A stretch of 64,000 nt of DNA from Saxidomus purpurata (GCA_022818135.1 JAFMSR010000019.1:28092993-28156992), one strand, 5' to 3'. Positions 11,761 through 38,211 are shown, counted from the first letter of the stretch. Notes: a model not told the origin generated them from the letters alone. Translations and numbers: made by a program.

Positions 11761-13509
11761 TTTACCTACCTTTAATAAAGCATTCGGAAGTATGCGTGTT
11801 GTAATTTTTACATGAATAATCTTCCATATATGTATACGTGAATGACTAAAAACTTTATTAGAGTCAAAGATTTGGTGAGAACTTAGCAATTCAGTGACAA
11901 TACGTACCTTAGTGCACTGGCTGGTTGTCAAACTTGGCCGAAATAGTATGATTAGTAAACTTTTCTTCCTTTTTGGTGCTACTCAGCAAACTCCAAGGTA
12001 AAAGACAGCCAAGTTATTTTGGCAAAATTGTTTACACTCGGCGGCAAAAACGCGATCGATCTAGTTTTTTTATCGATCACCAAATAAAATTGTGGTCTAA
12101 TCTGGCGACAACCGGATAAAATATTTGAGTTAAAGAGCGGACAAAATTTAGCGGAGTGTCGCTAGAAACTGGCGTATAAAAACATACTTTATTCATTTCA
12201 TTTGGCTTTCAATTGTATTTATTTGATTTAACCTAAATGTACCATGCAACTTACATGATTATGTATATTTAAGTGTTTGTCAAAATACCACTTAATATTA
12301 CAAACGTGCATAAACTATACGCCTTTTACTTGATTCAACAAGGTGCAATGTACTCCAAAACTAGACTGTTAAAAGTTTTAAGGGGATTTTATGCAATATT
12401 CTGTTTAACTTCCTCGAACTTCTCATTCGTTGATAAGATTTTGCGCAGTTATTTTCTGAACTTCCTTAATGATCAGGTTTCAGTTATATAAATTTAAACA
12501 CAAATGTGACACTAGCCTACTTCACAAGACATGGCTGTTAAAGCTGCTCGATCTCTGATGTTGGTAAAAAAATAAAATTCTTCAAGCTGTATGAAAACAA
12601 CATATTTTAGAACATATAGTCATATAAAAAGGTTCCAGTATAAAATTCCTGTAAAGTATATCTGCAGATTTGAAATAATTGCTACTAAATAGTCAAGCGT
12701 TGCAAAAGCTCTAAGACTTTTAAAATTCCATTATAAACATATAGTGTAGCGGTGCCGTAAAACCAGTATTTTCAATCGATTTTTGAACATTTTATTTAAT
12801 CAATGGCAACTGAGAGTCAGCAGCTTTAAGTTAGGACAAAATGTTATTTTAATTTTAAATGTTGATAAACATAATTTTAGTACATAGTATAAAGCGATAT
12901 CATATTGCATAACTTTGAGTCAGATATAATGATTGTGCTGAAACTATATAAATTTGGTTTCATTGTTGAGGTGTAAATGTTTTATACATCATTTGGTTTC
13001 GTTCTGTCTTATCAGTATATCATGCAAGAAATGAATAACTACTGTATGTCACAGGATCATAATGCAGCAAGCAGTAGATCCTTTTTATTTTAAAGAAGCA
13101 GTTAATCTCTGTGAGAGTATGCAAGTTTTCGTGCCTACCTTACATATTGAGTTCCTTTATTACTGGTCAATTTTGAAACCATTTAAATTTGAATTGAATC
13201 ATAATTTGACTAAACAAAAATCATTTCTTTCTATTACCCAAAGATCTTTCTTCTAATGCTGATCCCGAGACAAGGCAAATCTAACGTTCCTTTAGAAATA
13301 GTATTATTTAATCCTTGAGGACCTTGTTCACCTATGTAAATCAAAGCATTTAAAGAACTGATAGCCACTAAACATTTCTGGCTACTGTATTTATATAAAA
13401 TACAAATAATATGATAAGATATGTTTTTATAAAATTAAAATCTTTGAATATTGATGATTGAAAAACAGTGGACATGGTTCTTCATACTAAAATTTGGTAT
13501 GTTTGTTTC

Positions 13510-13700
13510 TTTATTGGCGCCGCCGATGACGGCGGCGGCCTATTATGGAATACTTTTTCCGGAAGTACATGCTAGGAGCGGTTATTAGAATGCGAAGAAA
13601 AATGGTTTTAACTGTATGCTAAAATAATACGAAATAGACATTAAAATATTGATTATACACATTTCCTTCATTAAAACGTAATTGTTTAATTGTAATGTTC
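13510..13700. repeat. dispersed repeat, copy 1 (related to 44325-44470)
   Basis: A GC-rich head (gccgccgatgacggcggcgg) is followed by 'tttttccggaagtacatg', 'aggagcggtt' and 'gaagaaaaatggttttaact'. The same order of blocks is present at 44325-44470 inside gene 3 intron 4. Two similar copies define the family, but the element class is unknown. Confidence 0.55.
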
Positions 13701-13810
13701 CTTTTCATATCTTTTAGAAAAAACATACGAAAACGACTAAAACAACTTCTCCTTTATCGGTTTTGCAAAATTATAATATCAGCTTATTTTTCACCACGTG
13801 CATTAAAGTC

Positions 13811-13883
13811 AGTCTCCGTGGTGTAGTGGGTAAGCTGATGACTGCTTAATTTTACGAATGGAGTTCAAATCCCGGTCAAACCC
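13811..13883 (+). mobile_element. tRNA-like element (SINE head or tRNA pseudogene)
   Basis: It has the A-box-like GTGGTGTAGTGGGTAAGC and the B-box-like GAGTTCAAATCCC at tRNA spacing, followed by a T-rich run after 13890. The stems pair poorly. It lies about 100 bp after the GC-rich repeat at 13510-13700 and could be part of the same composite insertion. Confidence 0.5.
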
Positions 13884-15851
13884 AATTTTTTAAAATAATT
13901 TTTCTTCCGTTTTTTTTTCCCAGCTTTAAAACCACCATGATTTTAAATGTTTTCTGCAAATATTCATAATTTTTTTTCATTCAAATCAAACTAATAATGA
14001 TTGCTTATCAAAACTCTGTATTATTAGTATCTGTTCCTCATATGGCAGAATTAGACCCATCAGAGATTTCATTTGAAAAAATCGATATCGGATTTTGCTA
14101 TCGTTCACCGAAGCTGTCACTGAATTCGTATGCATCCAGAAATGAACGGCAATCCTCGGATAATCCCGCAAGTGCACATTATTTCAGCCTGGGGCTATTT
14201 TGTATTTTGTAACAACTTTGTAGTACAATTGCTAAAGTTAACGCAAAATATCTTTTTTTGCATCCATAAAAGGAAACAACAAAATGTTTTTTGAAAGAAA
14301 TTTCATTTTCTCCCATAGTGAGAAACGACATTTACTGACATAACAAGTACAACTACATGTTTCATTTCTTGTTGGTTAAAATGTACTAGTTATTTAAAAT
14401 AAAGATAAAAAAGGTATTTGCCATGAAAACCATAACTATTTAAGCAAAAGTTCATCGATTTATATAATGTGTAGTTAAATAATTAATCTTAAGGTCTTCA
14501 ACTATAATTTGCTTGATTTGTAAATAAGTATATGACCATTTATTCTTCATAAAACGGTTAAAAAGGCATTGTGCATTAAAATACGCATTTTTCTTCAATA
14601 CACTGCATTCAATGATTCCTTTCCATCTTTCCACTTTGCATCTTCAATGCAGATTTATTACTTGTATTACAAAGAACATTTCAAAATTTGTACGACAACT
14701 TAATCAAACTGTATCAAATAGAAAGGCCACATTATTAGGGATATGGCTTTCTGTTGAAATTAAATGAGTTTGAAATTTTTAAAAAAATAAAAGACTCAAG
14801 GTCAGAAACATCAAAACTATTGATACTGAAATAAGCAAGTGTCGGGCATACAGGAAGGAAATCTTTTGGACAGACCAGACAACTAGGTTTACAACAATCA
14901 GAGGGCATCATTTTGTGTCCTCCTGAATGGTACAAAATTTAGAACTAGCACTATCTGGAAAAGGATCGCAATAGGATGTGTCCCGTGTTTACAATATGAT
15001 TTAGGCGCTGAAAATTTCGGGTATGACTTACCTGCCCCTGAATGTTTTGCTTGATTTAGTTTGAAATATCACTACGAACCTTCGTTTTTATCGTACATGT
15101 AAAATGATAAAACACAAAATTATTTTCACAGCAGATGAGCTTGCTGCACACAACACCCTTAACCTCCCTACCCCTATCCCTTCAGATTTTATTGCAATTT
15201 TGACATTTCTAAATGTTTCATTTCCCAAACAATCCGTAGGCCCGGGCCTACTGTGCCTTAAAGCAGCTACGCTATTGTGATGCTAGCAATGTTAATTTTC
15301 CCTTGCAGCTTGGAGTCAAGTTTCTCATCACGTAAACATCTCGCTGGTCACAAACACATCCATGAATTCACATAACCTGTCTACAACGATTGTCTTATGC
15401 CATAAATTTAATTTGGTACCAATCAGTAGAAAATATTTCCTGTAGCCGGCAAATGGGAGTGATATAATGAGCAAAGTTCTACGCTGTGACATTGCTTACT
15501 GAATTCAGGTGACAGTTTGGATGGCTATTCGATATATCTGTACTTGACTCTGCATTCAGTTGTACACAGTTGTTAATGTGTGGAGAACATACATCTTACG
15601 TCAGAAACGCAATTTAGTCACGAATGGTGGTTAAAAATGTGTGTGAACGGACGTACAGCCGAACGGAACTATAGTCGAACGGATGTTTAGCCGATCATTT
15701 TATAAACATGCAACAGACGGGCCTTCACTTTAAAATGTGTCTCATGTTACCAATTATCATTTATTGTTAATATTATACAAAAGTATAATGAACGAACTGG
15801 AAAAGTATAACACCACAATTATAATTGACAAAACCAAATCTTTAACAAATC

Positions 15852-15857
15852 TTTATT
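15852..15857 (-). terminator. candidate polyadenylation signal of cathepsin L gene 1
   Basis: AATAAA on the minus strand, 158 bp after the stop codon of gene 1. It is the nearest canonical signal in the 3' flank. Confidence 0.45.
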
Positions 15858-16014
15858 CGGAACCAGTTTAACAATTAATAAACTCGATAACAATTCCAGA
15901 CGGTCTTCATTCACTTTCCAGGTAAGTACCCAACATGGTAAACAGAAACAACATCTTTAGTTATCAGAGTTTTACACTATCAGTTCATACGATGTTTAAT
16001 GTCGAATGGATGCA

Positions 16015-22559
<6,545 letters not shown>

Positions 22560-22642
22560 CTGAAAGAGCAAATATTAAGTACCTAGCATTAGGTCAATTT
22601 AATTTCTTTAAGATGTTATATACAAGATATAAAATGTATATG

Positions 22643-22709
22643 ACAAACTCCGGATATAAAGAACAAATTAAAATGGTCCCAGGGGGTTCGTTACATACAG
22701 AGTTAACTG
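22643..22709. mobile_element. MITE fragment in the 5' leader intron of gene 1
   Basis: It contains 'ctccggatataaagaac' and 'gttcgttacatacagagtta' followed by ACTG. These match the right half of the element at 27924-28108. The left end is missing or unrecognisable. Confidence 0.45.
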
Positions 22710-22889
22710 TACTATTTCTGATACAGTATTTAGACATAACATCATGTTTAAGAAAGAAAGATTACAGTTTTTCATTTAATGACGAAGTCTTGGTATATTC
22801 AAAACCTTTATTTCAAACACAAATTTTAAACTGAAAGAAATAATAAGTAAATATTATATTAACTTCATAAAATATAGAAATTAACGAAC

Positions 22890-22943
22890 CTTGGATAAAA
22901 GCAGATCTGTGTGACTATGTGTCCACCTTCAAACTAATTTATA
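22890..22943 (-). promoter_or_regulatory. gene 1 core promoter and predicted very short leader exon
   Basis: On the minus strand a TATA-like box TTATAAAT lies at 22936-22943. A predicted donor CCAAG|GTTCGT ends a leader exon at 22890, about 46 bp downstream. The ATG at 22559 directly follows an acceptor (TTTCAG|ATG), so a 5' untranslated intron of about 330 bp (22560-22889) is implied. If transcription starts about 30 bp after the TATA box, the leader exon is only about 20 nt. Genes 2 and 3 have the same layout. Confidence 0.5.
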
Positions 22944-23821
22944 ACACTTAAAATTCCCGTGTACATCATATGACCGGGCTATCTGATATGGGCCGAGATT
23001 AAAAGTCGGGTCTTGTGAGATACATGACTGTCATGTCGTGTATTCAATTGAAGTTTTATCAAAATGTACCAACATCACTTAAATATTTGACCCAGATTTA
23101 TTGGACTTATATAACCTAGCTAAATTATTGCGTGTTTGATGGGGGAGGAAAATTTAAGTTATACGTTTTAACTACCTTGTATAAATAAAAGGGCTATGAT
23201 TTGAAAGGATTTCGATATAATACCAGAAATAAGAGAATACAAAAAAAGACTTCAGAAGAAAATTCTTACGCACTACCGTTTTAACATCGATTGAAATTTA
23301 AATTCTGATTGATTGCTTCATTTAAATTTGCGACGGTGAAATAATGTATATGAATCAACCGCAAAATCGAATGCGCTGTAATAATCCAGCATTTTATTAG
23401 ACAGTTTCTATATACGATGTTCAATGGCAAGTAAACAATTTTATGGCTCCGTTGCTGTTAAAAATATGTACCACCATGTATATAGTCGTGTTTTCCATGT
23501 GATGTATAAGATAGACAAAATCGTATCAATAGGTCTCATGATATATGGCACGCCATATGTGCAGTAATTTCGTTAATTCATAAATGCAGACCAGAGCCCA
23601 TTTAGTTAATTCATGAGGAGAGTTAAAAATAGCGATATTTTCTCTCTCCCCCCCTCCCCCTCCCCGTCCTCCAATACACCTCTTATACAAGCTGGATCCC
23701 TCATTCCCGCCTCACGTGATGTGATGATCAGATTTAAGACCACGTGCACAGAGGACCCGTGAATCACATGACGCCATATGTCCAAATAAATCAGTTGACC
23801 AATAATAGTAGCACGTGATTA

Positions 23822-23880
23822 ACGGGACACTCCCTACATCTAACAGATTTTATATAAATAAAGTGTTCAATGAAATTAAA
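23822..23880. repeat. dispersed repeat, short copy (family also at 38212 and 59762)
   Basis: The words 'cactccctacatcta', 'agatt' and 'gtgttcaatga' occur in the same order at 59770-59830, and in more diverged form at 38216-38270. Only the first 60 bp or so is kept here. Confidence 0.5.
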
Positions 23881-24909
23881 GTGGTAAGTAACAAAATATA
23901 TTGAAAATGCCTCTTTTTATTAATAATTTTGTGCAATACTTTTTGATTTGATTTCAAGCAAACTTTATAAAGGTCCGTCCATAAGAGCAAAATATGTTAG
24001 CTTGAATTTGTGGATGAGATCTCTTTTTGTGCAATACAATTTGACAGCATGTAATTATAGCGAGTTCTTCTTTTAATAATCGAATTTAGTGCCGGCTCGC
24101 TTAAGTGATTGAATAAAACAATTTTATGCCACTCCGCTGAGGCGAGCCATTTTACTGTGCAGACGTTCTTAAACTGTAAACATCTCCAAACAGAACAAAT
24201 ACATGGCTTACAGCTTCTTCTTTCCATTCAAAGTGAAAGCATGGTACTTACTAAACTTAAAAAGCTGAGAATGGCCGCCACACAAAGGTTTACATATGAT
24301 TACCGGTTTTGTGTGCGCTGTCGAGCGGACATGTACCCATAAATGTACGGGCTGATTGACCGGCGAAACATTCTTACCGTGAACACCAAATTTCATATTA
24401 AAATATTCAAATTCAAATTTTATGACAGTGTATTGTGTGACCATTGAAAGTATTGGTCTGGATGAAATGGTAGACAAGGTTTCTGCTGTCTACGAAATAT
24501 GTTCATTTCCTGTACGTAAGAGTTATATTATTTTTGTTATTATTGCTTAACGAGGCCATACAGAGGGCCTAGTATAACGAGGTCATACTGAGGGCTTAGG
24601 GTGTGATTATCTTGTCGCCCTATATCCAGAGAGGCAGCTTAGCACAATGCCACGGGTACAAAAAAGGGAGGTGTTTTTACAGTGCGGCTTTTGTGCTTCC
24701 AAAAACGGAATGAATGCGATGTTTTGTACATTAGTTCTATGTAATTAACTCGTATACTGATTAAGAATTTTAGTTAACGCTAGTTTCACTTAAAACTCAC
24801 TTGTAATGTTATATTCGCCAATATCTTCGAGTACGGTCGGGTGTGTTGTCGTTGTTTCAATTGATTATCATGTCGAACAAATACATTTTACCGAGTAAAT
24901 TTACACCGC

Positions 24910-24978
24910 AGAGATAGTGGCGTAGTGGCAAGGTGCCTAACTTGATTGCAGGGTTCCATGGGTTCGAACCCTGCTCAA
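24910..24978 (+). mobile_element. tRNA-like element
   Basis: It has A-box-like AGTGGCGTAGTGGCAAGG and a perfect B box GGTTCGAACCC, then a T run after 24983 that could end RNA polymerase III transcription. The 5' and 3' ends pair only partly. A tRNA pseudogene or SINE head is more likely than a functional tRNA. Confidence 0.5.
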
Positions 24979-25436
24979 ATTATTTTTTTTTTGTAGGAGT
25001 ATGACTATTTTCATTTAATTTGTGACACTGTCTTATGCACCATTTTCGCTTTTATATTTTCTATAATTTGTTGGTTGACTTTTCTTTGTTATCTGTGTTT
25101 TTATTTTGTATGTATTAATACTTACTATTGATATTTATGGCACTCAGGAATTAAATAAAATTACATCGTTAGTTCAATGAATGCTTTTTCCGTCTGTCCC
25201 TGGGTTATCTTTGAAATCCTTCGATATATTAGCCGACTCAATCTTAACTTCAGAGGCAACTGTTTTTCAATATGATTTGCTCGTCGACATTTTCATTTCT
25301 ATATACAAATGTATACAGGACGACGAAGAAAGAACGCTCAAATAGTCATTAAAAATATTGAAACCTCGTGCTGAACAAAGACAATAGTGAATACATTTAA
25401 TACAACCGGAAACGATTAAAAAAAGTATAGCAAAAA

Positions 25437-25512
25437 ATCACGCAGACTCGAACCTGCATACGCTGGATTGGTAGTCAAATGCCTGACCCAATACACCATT
25501 GTGGAATGCCAT
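25437..25512 (-). mobile_element. tRNA-like element, minus strand
   Basis: On the minus strand it has CAATGGTGTATTGGGTCAGGC (A-box region) and GGTTCGAGTCTGCG (B box), with a GACTACCAATCC middle like those at 30340 and 32919. It is probably the same tRNA-derived family in degraded form. Confidence 0.5.
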
Positions 25513-27298
25513 ATCTGGTACAGTACGAAATTGATATTAATTTTGTATCTATCACTTGTTATCTTTTATCCGAAGTTAAACGACCGCATACGAAATATTC
25601 ATGAGTGCCAGTTCAATATTGACTGGAATGTATGCAGCTGTTACAAAAATAATTGTAGAGGAAATTTAATATTACTGTAACCTTGTTCTTTTCTCTTCTT
25701 CAAAGCATATACATCTCCACGCAAAGATAAAACCCCCTGGTTCGTATAGAAACTGCATTATTACTTATCTGGCACTCAGTTCTCTTGCTCCCTTTGCCTC
25801 CCGAGTCAATAAAAAAAAACTTTAGATAGGAAAAGAAAATCAATGTTCTGAATTATAGATTGATGTCCCCGTACACTAGTTATGTTCATACTAAATGATC
25901 AGAAAAACAGTATTAAACTGTTAATTAATAAGGATAACGGTATATTGACCCCCTTTATATATATACAAATTTAGTTGTAAAAACATTGTTTTTAGCAATT
26001 TTGAGCCTATGTATAAGTTTTAATGAATTACGCCAATTTAACGTTTCTGATCTAAGAACGTAGCTTTAAGATATAAATACAAGTTCTAGTTTGCTGTAGT
26101 TTGAATGGTTGTGTCTGTAAACATTCAAGGAAATACAGAATTTATCAGCCATTACATACTTGTTTACCAATTAATTATTGTTAGTAGATCTACTTTTTGA
26201 AAAGGTATGATTCAATTATGCTGAAATGTATGTTAACTTAAAAGGGGAGGAAGTTAAAAGGTGAGGGAGATACATATTTCTTTGTGACATTTTCTTGTCT
26301 GACTTTTATTTTGGCATAAGGAAAGTATTGTTCAACAACATTAGATTTAGTATTTCAATGTGTCAAATATTTAAGTCATAAAACTTATTCCCAACCAATT
26401 TACATTTGCTGACGAAAAGATAGATCATGACTATACTGCAGATAGACAATGATCTGCTTTATTAGATTGATGTACAAAAACAGTTCAACAACCAGCAAAA
26501 ATATCTCGTATAGTTTCATCATTACGTTATACTTCAACAAGGTGTTCATGAAAATTAAAAGTCAATTATTATTATAATGTTTACTTTTTAAATTATTATT
26601 ATACTTAACTTTAAAACGACAAACCGATACAAAAAAAACTTGTAAAGTCAATTAATAAAATTCAATCTTTGTTGCGATATGACAAATAATACATCTAAAT
26701 AAGACTTTTAACTTTTTAGTTTTTAAGTGCTACTCTGACTAAAATGAGTTTGTCCTTCAAATTGATCTTTGCATTTTGCCGTCCTTTTAAAAAACAAACA
26801 CATGTAGCGTTTTCATAATCTTTGAATACATGTCTAGAGTTTTGGTGCAATAGATTTGAGCATTTCAGCCAAAACAAAATCGGAAACCTGGGTGTATAGC
26901 TTTTAGATTAAAAGGGATGTGTATATAAAATAAGGACATCGGATTTTGAAGCGCTCTAGTAGATGTCCCTGTACGATCGCACATTTCTTTGCTATCATTC
27001 GGAAATCGAAATAAAAGAAGTTGCAACGTATAGCTTTTGATTACAATTATGTTTCCCCGATATAAGGAACTGTCACAACGGATTTGAGATGCTCGGCGTT
27101 GTTCAATATTATCGCAAATTTCTTTGGAAAATTGAAATAAAGGTGCAGCCATTTCTTATGTTGTAAGCGTAAAAGTAACTTTTCAATACATTTAATAATT
27201 TTATAATTTATCTTCGCACTGCTCCCCGCTGAACACGTATGGTCTGACCGTGTAGCCTGGCCAGTGATGGATAGATGGATGGATATTTAAAGAATTAA

Positions 27299-27373
27299 GA
27301 GCGGTGGTGTAAAGGTTAAGGTGTCTGCCGCCCATCCCTGATGTTGCGGGTTCGAGCCCCACAGGGCTCACGA
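27299..27373 (+). mobile_element. tRNA-like element / SINE head
   Basis: It has GGTGGTGTAAAGGTTAAGG and GGTTCGAGCCCCA at tRNA spacing, preceded by a (GGAT)n-like tract at about 27267-27285. The minus strand gives the GLEPATSG-type spurious protein typical of such elements. Confidence 0.55.
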
Positions 27374-27599
27374 CCGTACCTCTCAACATAACACCATTAC
27401 TGCTTTTTTTCCAGAAAGCAGACTCGAGAGTGACTCGATAATCTATCAGCTTTCTTCACAATCGAGCTTAAGTAGTATAAATTATAATTAATAGCCCCGT
27501 ATCACATTTGATATCATATCACAAACTAAATATCACCGACAGCCTTACAATTATCACCGTTAATACTAGTATCATAGAAATGTTTCCTCTTTAATTTAA

Positions 27600-27645
27600 T
27601 AATAATAATAATTTTTATTTATAGAAGGTAACTCATTAAGTCTAT
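27600..27645. repeat. (AAT)n microsatellite with shared repeat tail
   Basis: (AAT)n is followed by 'gaaggtaactcattaag', the reverse complement of the block at 10253-10275. Confidence 0.5.
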
Positions 27646-27868
27646 ATGTTTAAAACAAAACTTATCTACCAATCCTGAAGTCACTATTTAGTTCAACAAC
27701 TTATAGTAGACTATTTTTACTGTTACAGTAGGCGAATGATTGTAGTATATGCAGGAGAGCCCATTTAAATCACAGATGATAACTGTTGTCGTATCTAGTA
27801 TAATACACGCCAAGCTTTAACAGGGACAGTTACAAAAGTGAAGTATAACAAAATCTTCCATGCAACAG

Positions 27869-27874
27869 TTTATT
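27869..27874 (-). terminator. candidate polyadenylation signal of cathepsin L gene 2
   Basis: AATAAA on the minus strand, 383 bp after the stop of gene 2. The surrounding sequence is paralogous to 54180-54275 behind gene 4, where the hexamer is not kept. Confidence 0.4.
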
Positions 27875-27923
27875 ATAACAATGTCTATATACAAACAACT
27901 GTAGAATACTGCTCAATACAATC

Positions 27924-28108
27924 CAGTGACCTCCGTATATAACGACTCCGGATAAAGCGAAATTCCGGATATAAGGAACAAATTGTCTGAGGTCGAATTC
28001 TTTTCCTTCTTTTTTCAATATAGAAATGATATATGGATAAAACATACTCTGTATATAACGAACAAATTTAAATGGTCCCGAAGAGTTCGTTATATATGGA
28101 ATTAACTG
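27924..28108. mobile_element. 185-bp MITE with 'tatataacga' terminal inverted repeats
   Basis: The left end is CAGTgacctccgtatataacg and the right end, inverted, is CAGTtaattccatatataacg. It lies between the gene 2 stop and its candidate poly(A) signal, so it would be part of the 3' untranslated region. CAGT ends suit a pogo/Tigger-like or other Tc1-mariner-type origin. The expected TA duplication is visible only on the right. Confidence 0.6.
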
Positions 28109-28256
28109 TACAAGAAACCATAGACTATTGTTTACATTATTAAGCACAACATTTAGATAAATCTATGAAAATAGTTTACATTCAACTAGTATTTCTCTAG
28201 CTTCAAATCATTTCGTTCAATTTAAACGCCTGGCGTAAACAGTCGACAAGAAGCCG

Positions 28257-34803
<6,547 letters not shown>

Positions 34804-35320
34804 CTGCGAAGGATGATACAAAAAACTGCAATTTTAACGCCAGTATGAATTATACTAGATATTGAGTAAGAAATTTATCAAATAAAATAAATGATTGCCT
34901 ATTAGCCTTAAGTTTTACCAACTTAGTTTAGTAGTAAAACCTTCCTTGATATTTAGACCAAACATTTCTAAGCTGATCTATTTCATATACATTGTACACA
35001 TTTTATGGAAAGTATATACATTTTTATGTTTTACACGACAAAATAACTATTTTAATACATGTATTTAATAAAGTGCATTAAAAGTAGCAATTTGTTCTTG
35101 ATGAAGTTTCTACTGAGCTATCCTAAATGCAGTCGAAACTGTCTTAAGAAACCAACCATCATTTTAACTTCCCATGGGTGGTCACAGTAACTCTTAAACT
35201 ACTATTATATGACTGTTCTTTTTAAACAACAATTATATAGGTTTACTTATTTGCTACTTCAGTACAATTACTTTCATATTGATAGATATAATTCAAAGAA
35301 ACATTGAAATATAGATTTAC

Positions 35321-35365
35321 CTTTGATATTTTATGATCCAGTTTTCTGTCCTGATCTCATTTATG
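35321..35365 (-). promoter_or_regulatory. gene 2 core promoter and predicted very short leader exon
   Basis: A TATA-like CATAAAT (35359-35365, minus) is followed by GAGATCAGGACA and, about 40 bp on, the donor ATCAAAG|GTAAATC at 35321. Gene 3 has the same GATCAGGACA block and spacing at 50910-50954. The leader intron would be 34804-35320, ending at the acceptor directly before the ATG. The region upstream (35420-35570) is also conserved with gene 3, for example around 'gcgtgatag' and 'gacctatattatat'. Confidence 0.55.
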
Positions 35366-36772
35366 ATTAATAAAAATACGCAAAAACTACAACGGTTATC
35401 AGGTGATGAGCTGTCCGACATAAAACATAGATAACAACCAGGGGTGCGTGATAGCATTGTGAACACACTTAGTATCAGTGCTATCATTATTTTTAAAACA
35501 TTGACCTATATTATATAACCTTGATCAATTAATTAATTATGGACAAAAACAAGGCATAGCATCCAATCTGGCAGCAGGAAAGTTTGCAGGAGTGTTTTCA
35601 TTCTGCACAACCGGAAAGTAGTCGGACAAAAAACGAATGATATTGCTTCATTTTATACTGGTGTTGGATTTGGGGAAAGGAAGTGCAATAAAACAAACAT
35701 CCACCGTAATAACCTTTCAAAATAAGGTCATTTAATAAATGAGAAGATAAATATCACTGGTCTATTTCGTGTAAATTTATTATAAACCAATGCAATGTCA
35801 TATAAATCCTCTTAAACAAAGCGAATAGAAAGGGCTGTGTCAGCGTTAGATGTATGTATACTTTTCTGTTTTGTTTTCTGTTTCTGAGGGTTGTTTGAAG
35901 TGTTTCCCCGAAAACCCTCATATAATTTTATTAAACGAACCTTTTTTGTTACACATTATTTAGTTTAAATGCATGTACACTAAAGTTTATCTAATCTACT
36001 ACAGTGTACAATTCTAAAAGTATCTGCATGTACGTTGAAAGAACAATTTAGTGAGTTTATTATACTTTAAGGTATGAACATGTAAACCTTTGTCGGATGA
36101 TACATGTAATGGGTAATAAAGGTCGTAAATTGTTTCCAGTAAACATTTTGATGTTCAGTTTTATACATGTATTACCCTTCAAAACGACCGAAATGTAACT
36201 ATGACTAAGTGTGGCGCTAATACCCAATGCAAGCTTTGAAAACATGCAGAAAATCATTTCTCTTAAAAGTAGATAGCAACGAATAATAAATCTTACAAAA
36301 GATGGATTCTCAATATGTTACTAGATAATAGATTTTCACTTTATTCAACGTAAATTAATGCGTTAGTAAAATCAAATTCTTCTGTGGAGGATAAAGAAAG
36401 CAGAATTTGACATCAGTGACAATTTGTGGTTTGTTTATTAAGGAGATAAACACACAGTTATCATCGCCTAAACGCTCGAAGTTACCTTTCAACTTTTTAT
36501 GTGTGTTTTGTCCTATGCTTCGTTTTGTGTGTATATTATTGCGCATGTGTTGTCCATACTTTTGGCTTAGGATAATATCTTACCTTTAGACAGTTAATAT
36601 ATTTTAAGCAGGTACTTGTCAGTGCCTTTTCTTATAGCTGGAGGTTAATTTTCTTTGTCTGTATGTCTGGCTGTTTAGGTGTTTTGGGTATTCTTGGATT
36701 TTGTATTTATTTTATATTTTGTACTTTTATATGTAGCAGGAAGGAATCTTTTCAACAACCGGCCATATCAGA

Positions 36773-36849
36773 ATGGAACCCTGCTGGGATTCGATCCTTC
36801 GGCCTCCCGCTCTTTAAACGGATGCCTAGACCACTAGACCAGTTCATGT
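36773..36849 (-). mobile_element. tRNA-like element, minus strand
   Basis: On the minus strand it has CTGGTCTAGTGGTCTAGGC (A-box region), a TTTAAAG anticodon-loop-like centre and GGATCGAATCCCAGCAGGG (B box). The outer stem is weak, so a tRNA pseudogene or SINE head is likely. Confidence 0.5.
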
Positions 36850-38211
36850 GGTTTAAATTATATGAAACAATGAAATAGTAGATCTAATGGTAAAGTCAAA
36901 ACAAAGCAATTCATGCAAAACAAAACAGCTCAATCTTAAACTAACACACTTTACTGAGAACATCTTTGAGACTTACAAGTACTGGAGTTTAACAATACAT
37001 GTATTTATTCAAGTGACATTATGCGCATTTTTTTTAAAGTAAAAATCCAGCGAAGGTATGGTTTGTACAAAGCGCAGAGGAAATAATTAGCTTGCTGGCT
37101 AACCAATACACCAAACCATCAGCTACCCTACTGAAATAATAACTTTCCAATATTGATTTTCTTATTTGACGGGAGGGGTCAATTTAAGAAAAGAACAACT
37201 GCATGCAGGAGTTGCTTTCCTTGCACTGGCGAAATCTCTACAAACATCATTTTAGGAGTCCAATTTTTTTATATCTAAAGCACCAACTTCAAATACTAAT
37301 GCAGCATCAATCATTAATTTAACACATTTAAATGAACAGCAACCATAAATTGCTTTTATAAGAACTGGATTTCACCAAAATACACTATGTGCAGTAAGAT
37401 GCGCATAATCTCACTCTCATTATCAAATTTCAAATATATAAATTTGCAATATACACATGTAAGCATTAGAATAACACATATAAAAACATACTGAATTTAT
37501 TTAGTAGTGTAAAATGTAATAACAATCATACAGAATAGAGGAGGAAGCTTTAAAGGTTTATACAATGTGCCTCGCTTCTTTTTATCCCGCAAAACTGCAC
37601 TAACGGTGTATGAAAAGATCAACGCAAATCTTAATAAAAGTTTTTAAACCTTGTTAAGTCAAAAGCAAAAGCTTAAACACAAGTAAAAACTACAATGGTC
37701 AAAAAAGTGTAAAGAAGATAAGTTTCTTCTTGTTAGCAAAGACCCATTTTCAGCTATTTTAAAACTAACTCCCGTATGTATATGTTCCAATGTTTTGTGC
37801 CGTTTTGTATGACACTAACTCACCGTTGATATAATACACAAATAAGTAAAAGAACAAAAAAAGCAAAATGAATAAAATGAACGTTCAGTCGGATGATAGT
37901 GACTCTTTTCTAAGTCAAATACTGTGTCTAGGTATACATGTATATGTAATAATATTGTAGGAGGGTTGGTCACTGTTTTTTGAGATGTCATGAAAAATCC
38001 ACAAGGAATTTTATATCGAAGGGCGTTTGAAATGTTTCCGGACAAACTGTCAAACTCCTTTGCTTAATCGATTAAAACAAACATTTAACTGTAAATGTAT
38101 TACAGTTGATTGAATTCAACATCTTGTGCTTTTGTACTAACTTTCGAAAATGTACGTTATAAAGTGGCGTTGTGTTGAGCAAGGCAAAGTCACGGCATTA
38201 TCGATAACTGT

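Larger units (their letters stand above)
9901..16014. other. intergenic region between the membrane-protein gene and cathepsin L gene 1
   Basis: I find no gene here. Open frames are short, AT-rich and without recognisable motifs. The region holds three near copies of a 17-bp 'cacgttggcctaatttg' phrase (10430-10500), a common dispersed repeat (11490-11760), the GC-rich repeat at 13510 and a tRNA-like element at 13811. The last 160 bp is the 3' flank of cathepsin L gene 1. Confidence 0.6.
22944..27868. other. intergenic region between cathepsin L genes 1 and 2
   Basis: There are no supportable genes. It holds a copy of a dispersed repeat (23822-23880), tRNA-like elements at 24910, 25437 and 27299, and an (AAT)n repeat tail at 27600. 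A block near 27205-27260 (cttcgcactg, cacgtatggt, gtgtagcctg) is also present at 54100-54150 beyond the 3' end of gene 4. It marks the outer part of the duplicated unit. Confidence 0.6.

Noticed and set aside
14735..14935. Cys/Pro-containing 66-codon minus-strand frame (SCLVCPKDFLPVCP)
   Set aside because: It resembles no domain I know, has no neighbouring exons, and lies in an otherwise empty intergenic stretch.
24910..24978. Functional tRNA genes at this and about ten similar places
   Set aside because: A and B boxes are present, but acceptor and anticodon stems pair poorly, and several are fused to SINE-like bodies. I call them tRNA-derived elements.
27201..27389. Open frame with GLEPATSG
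   Set aside because: It is the known spurious translation across a tRNA-derived SINE head.
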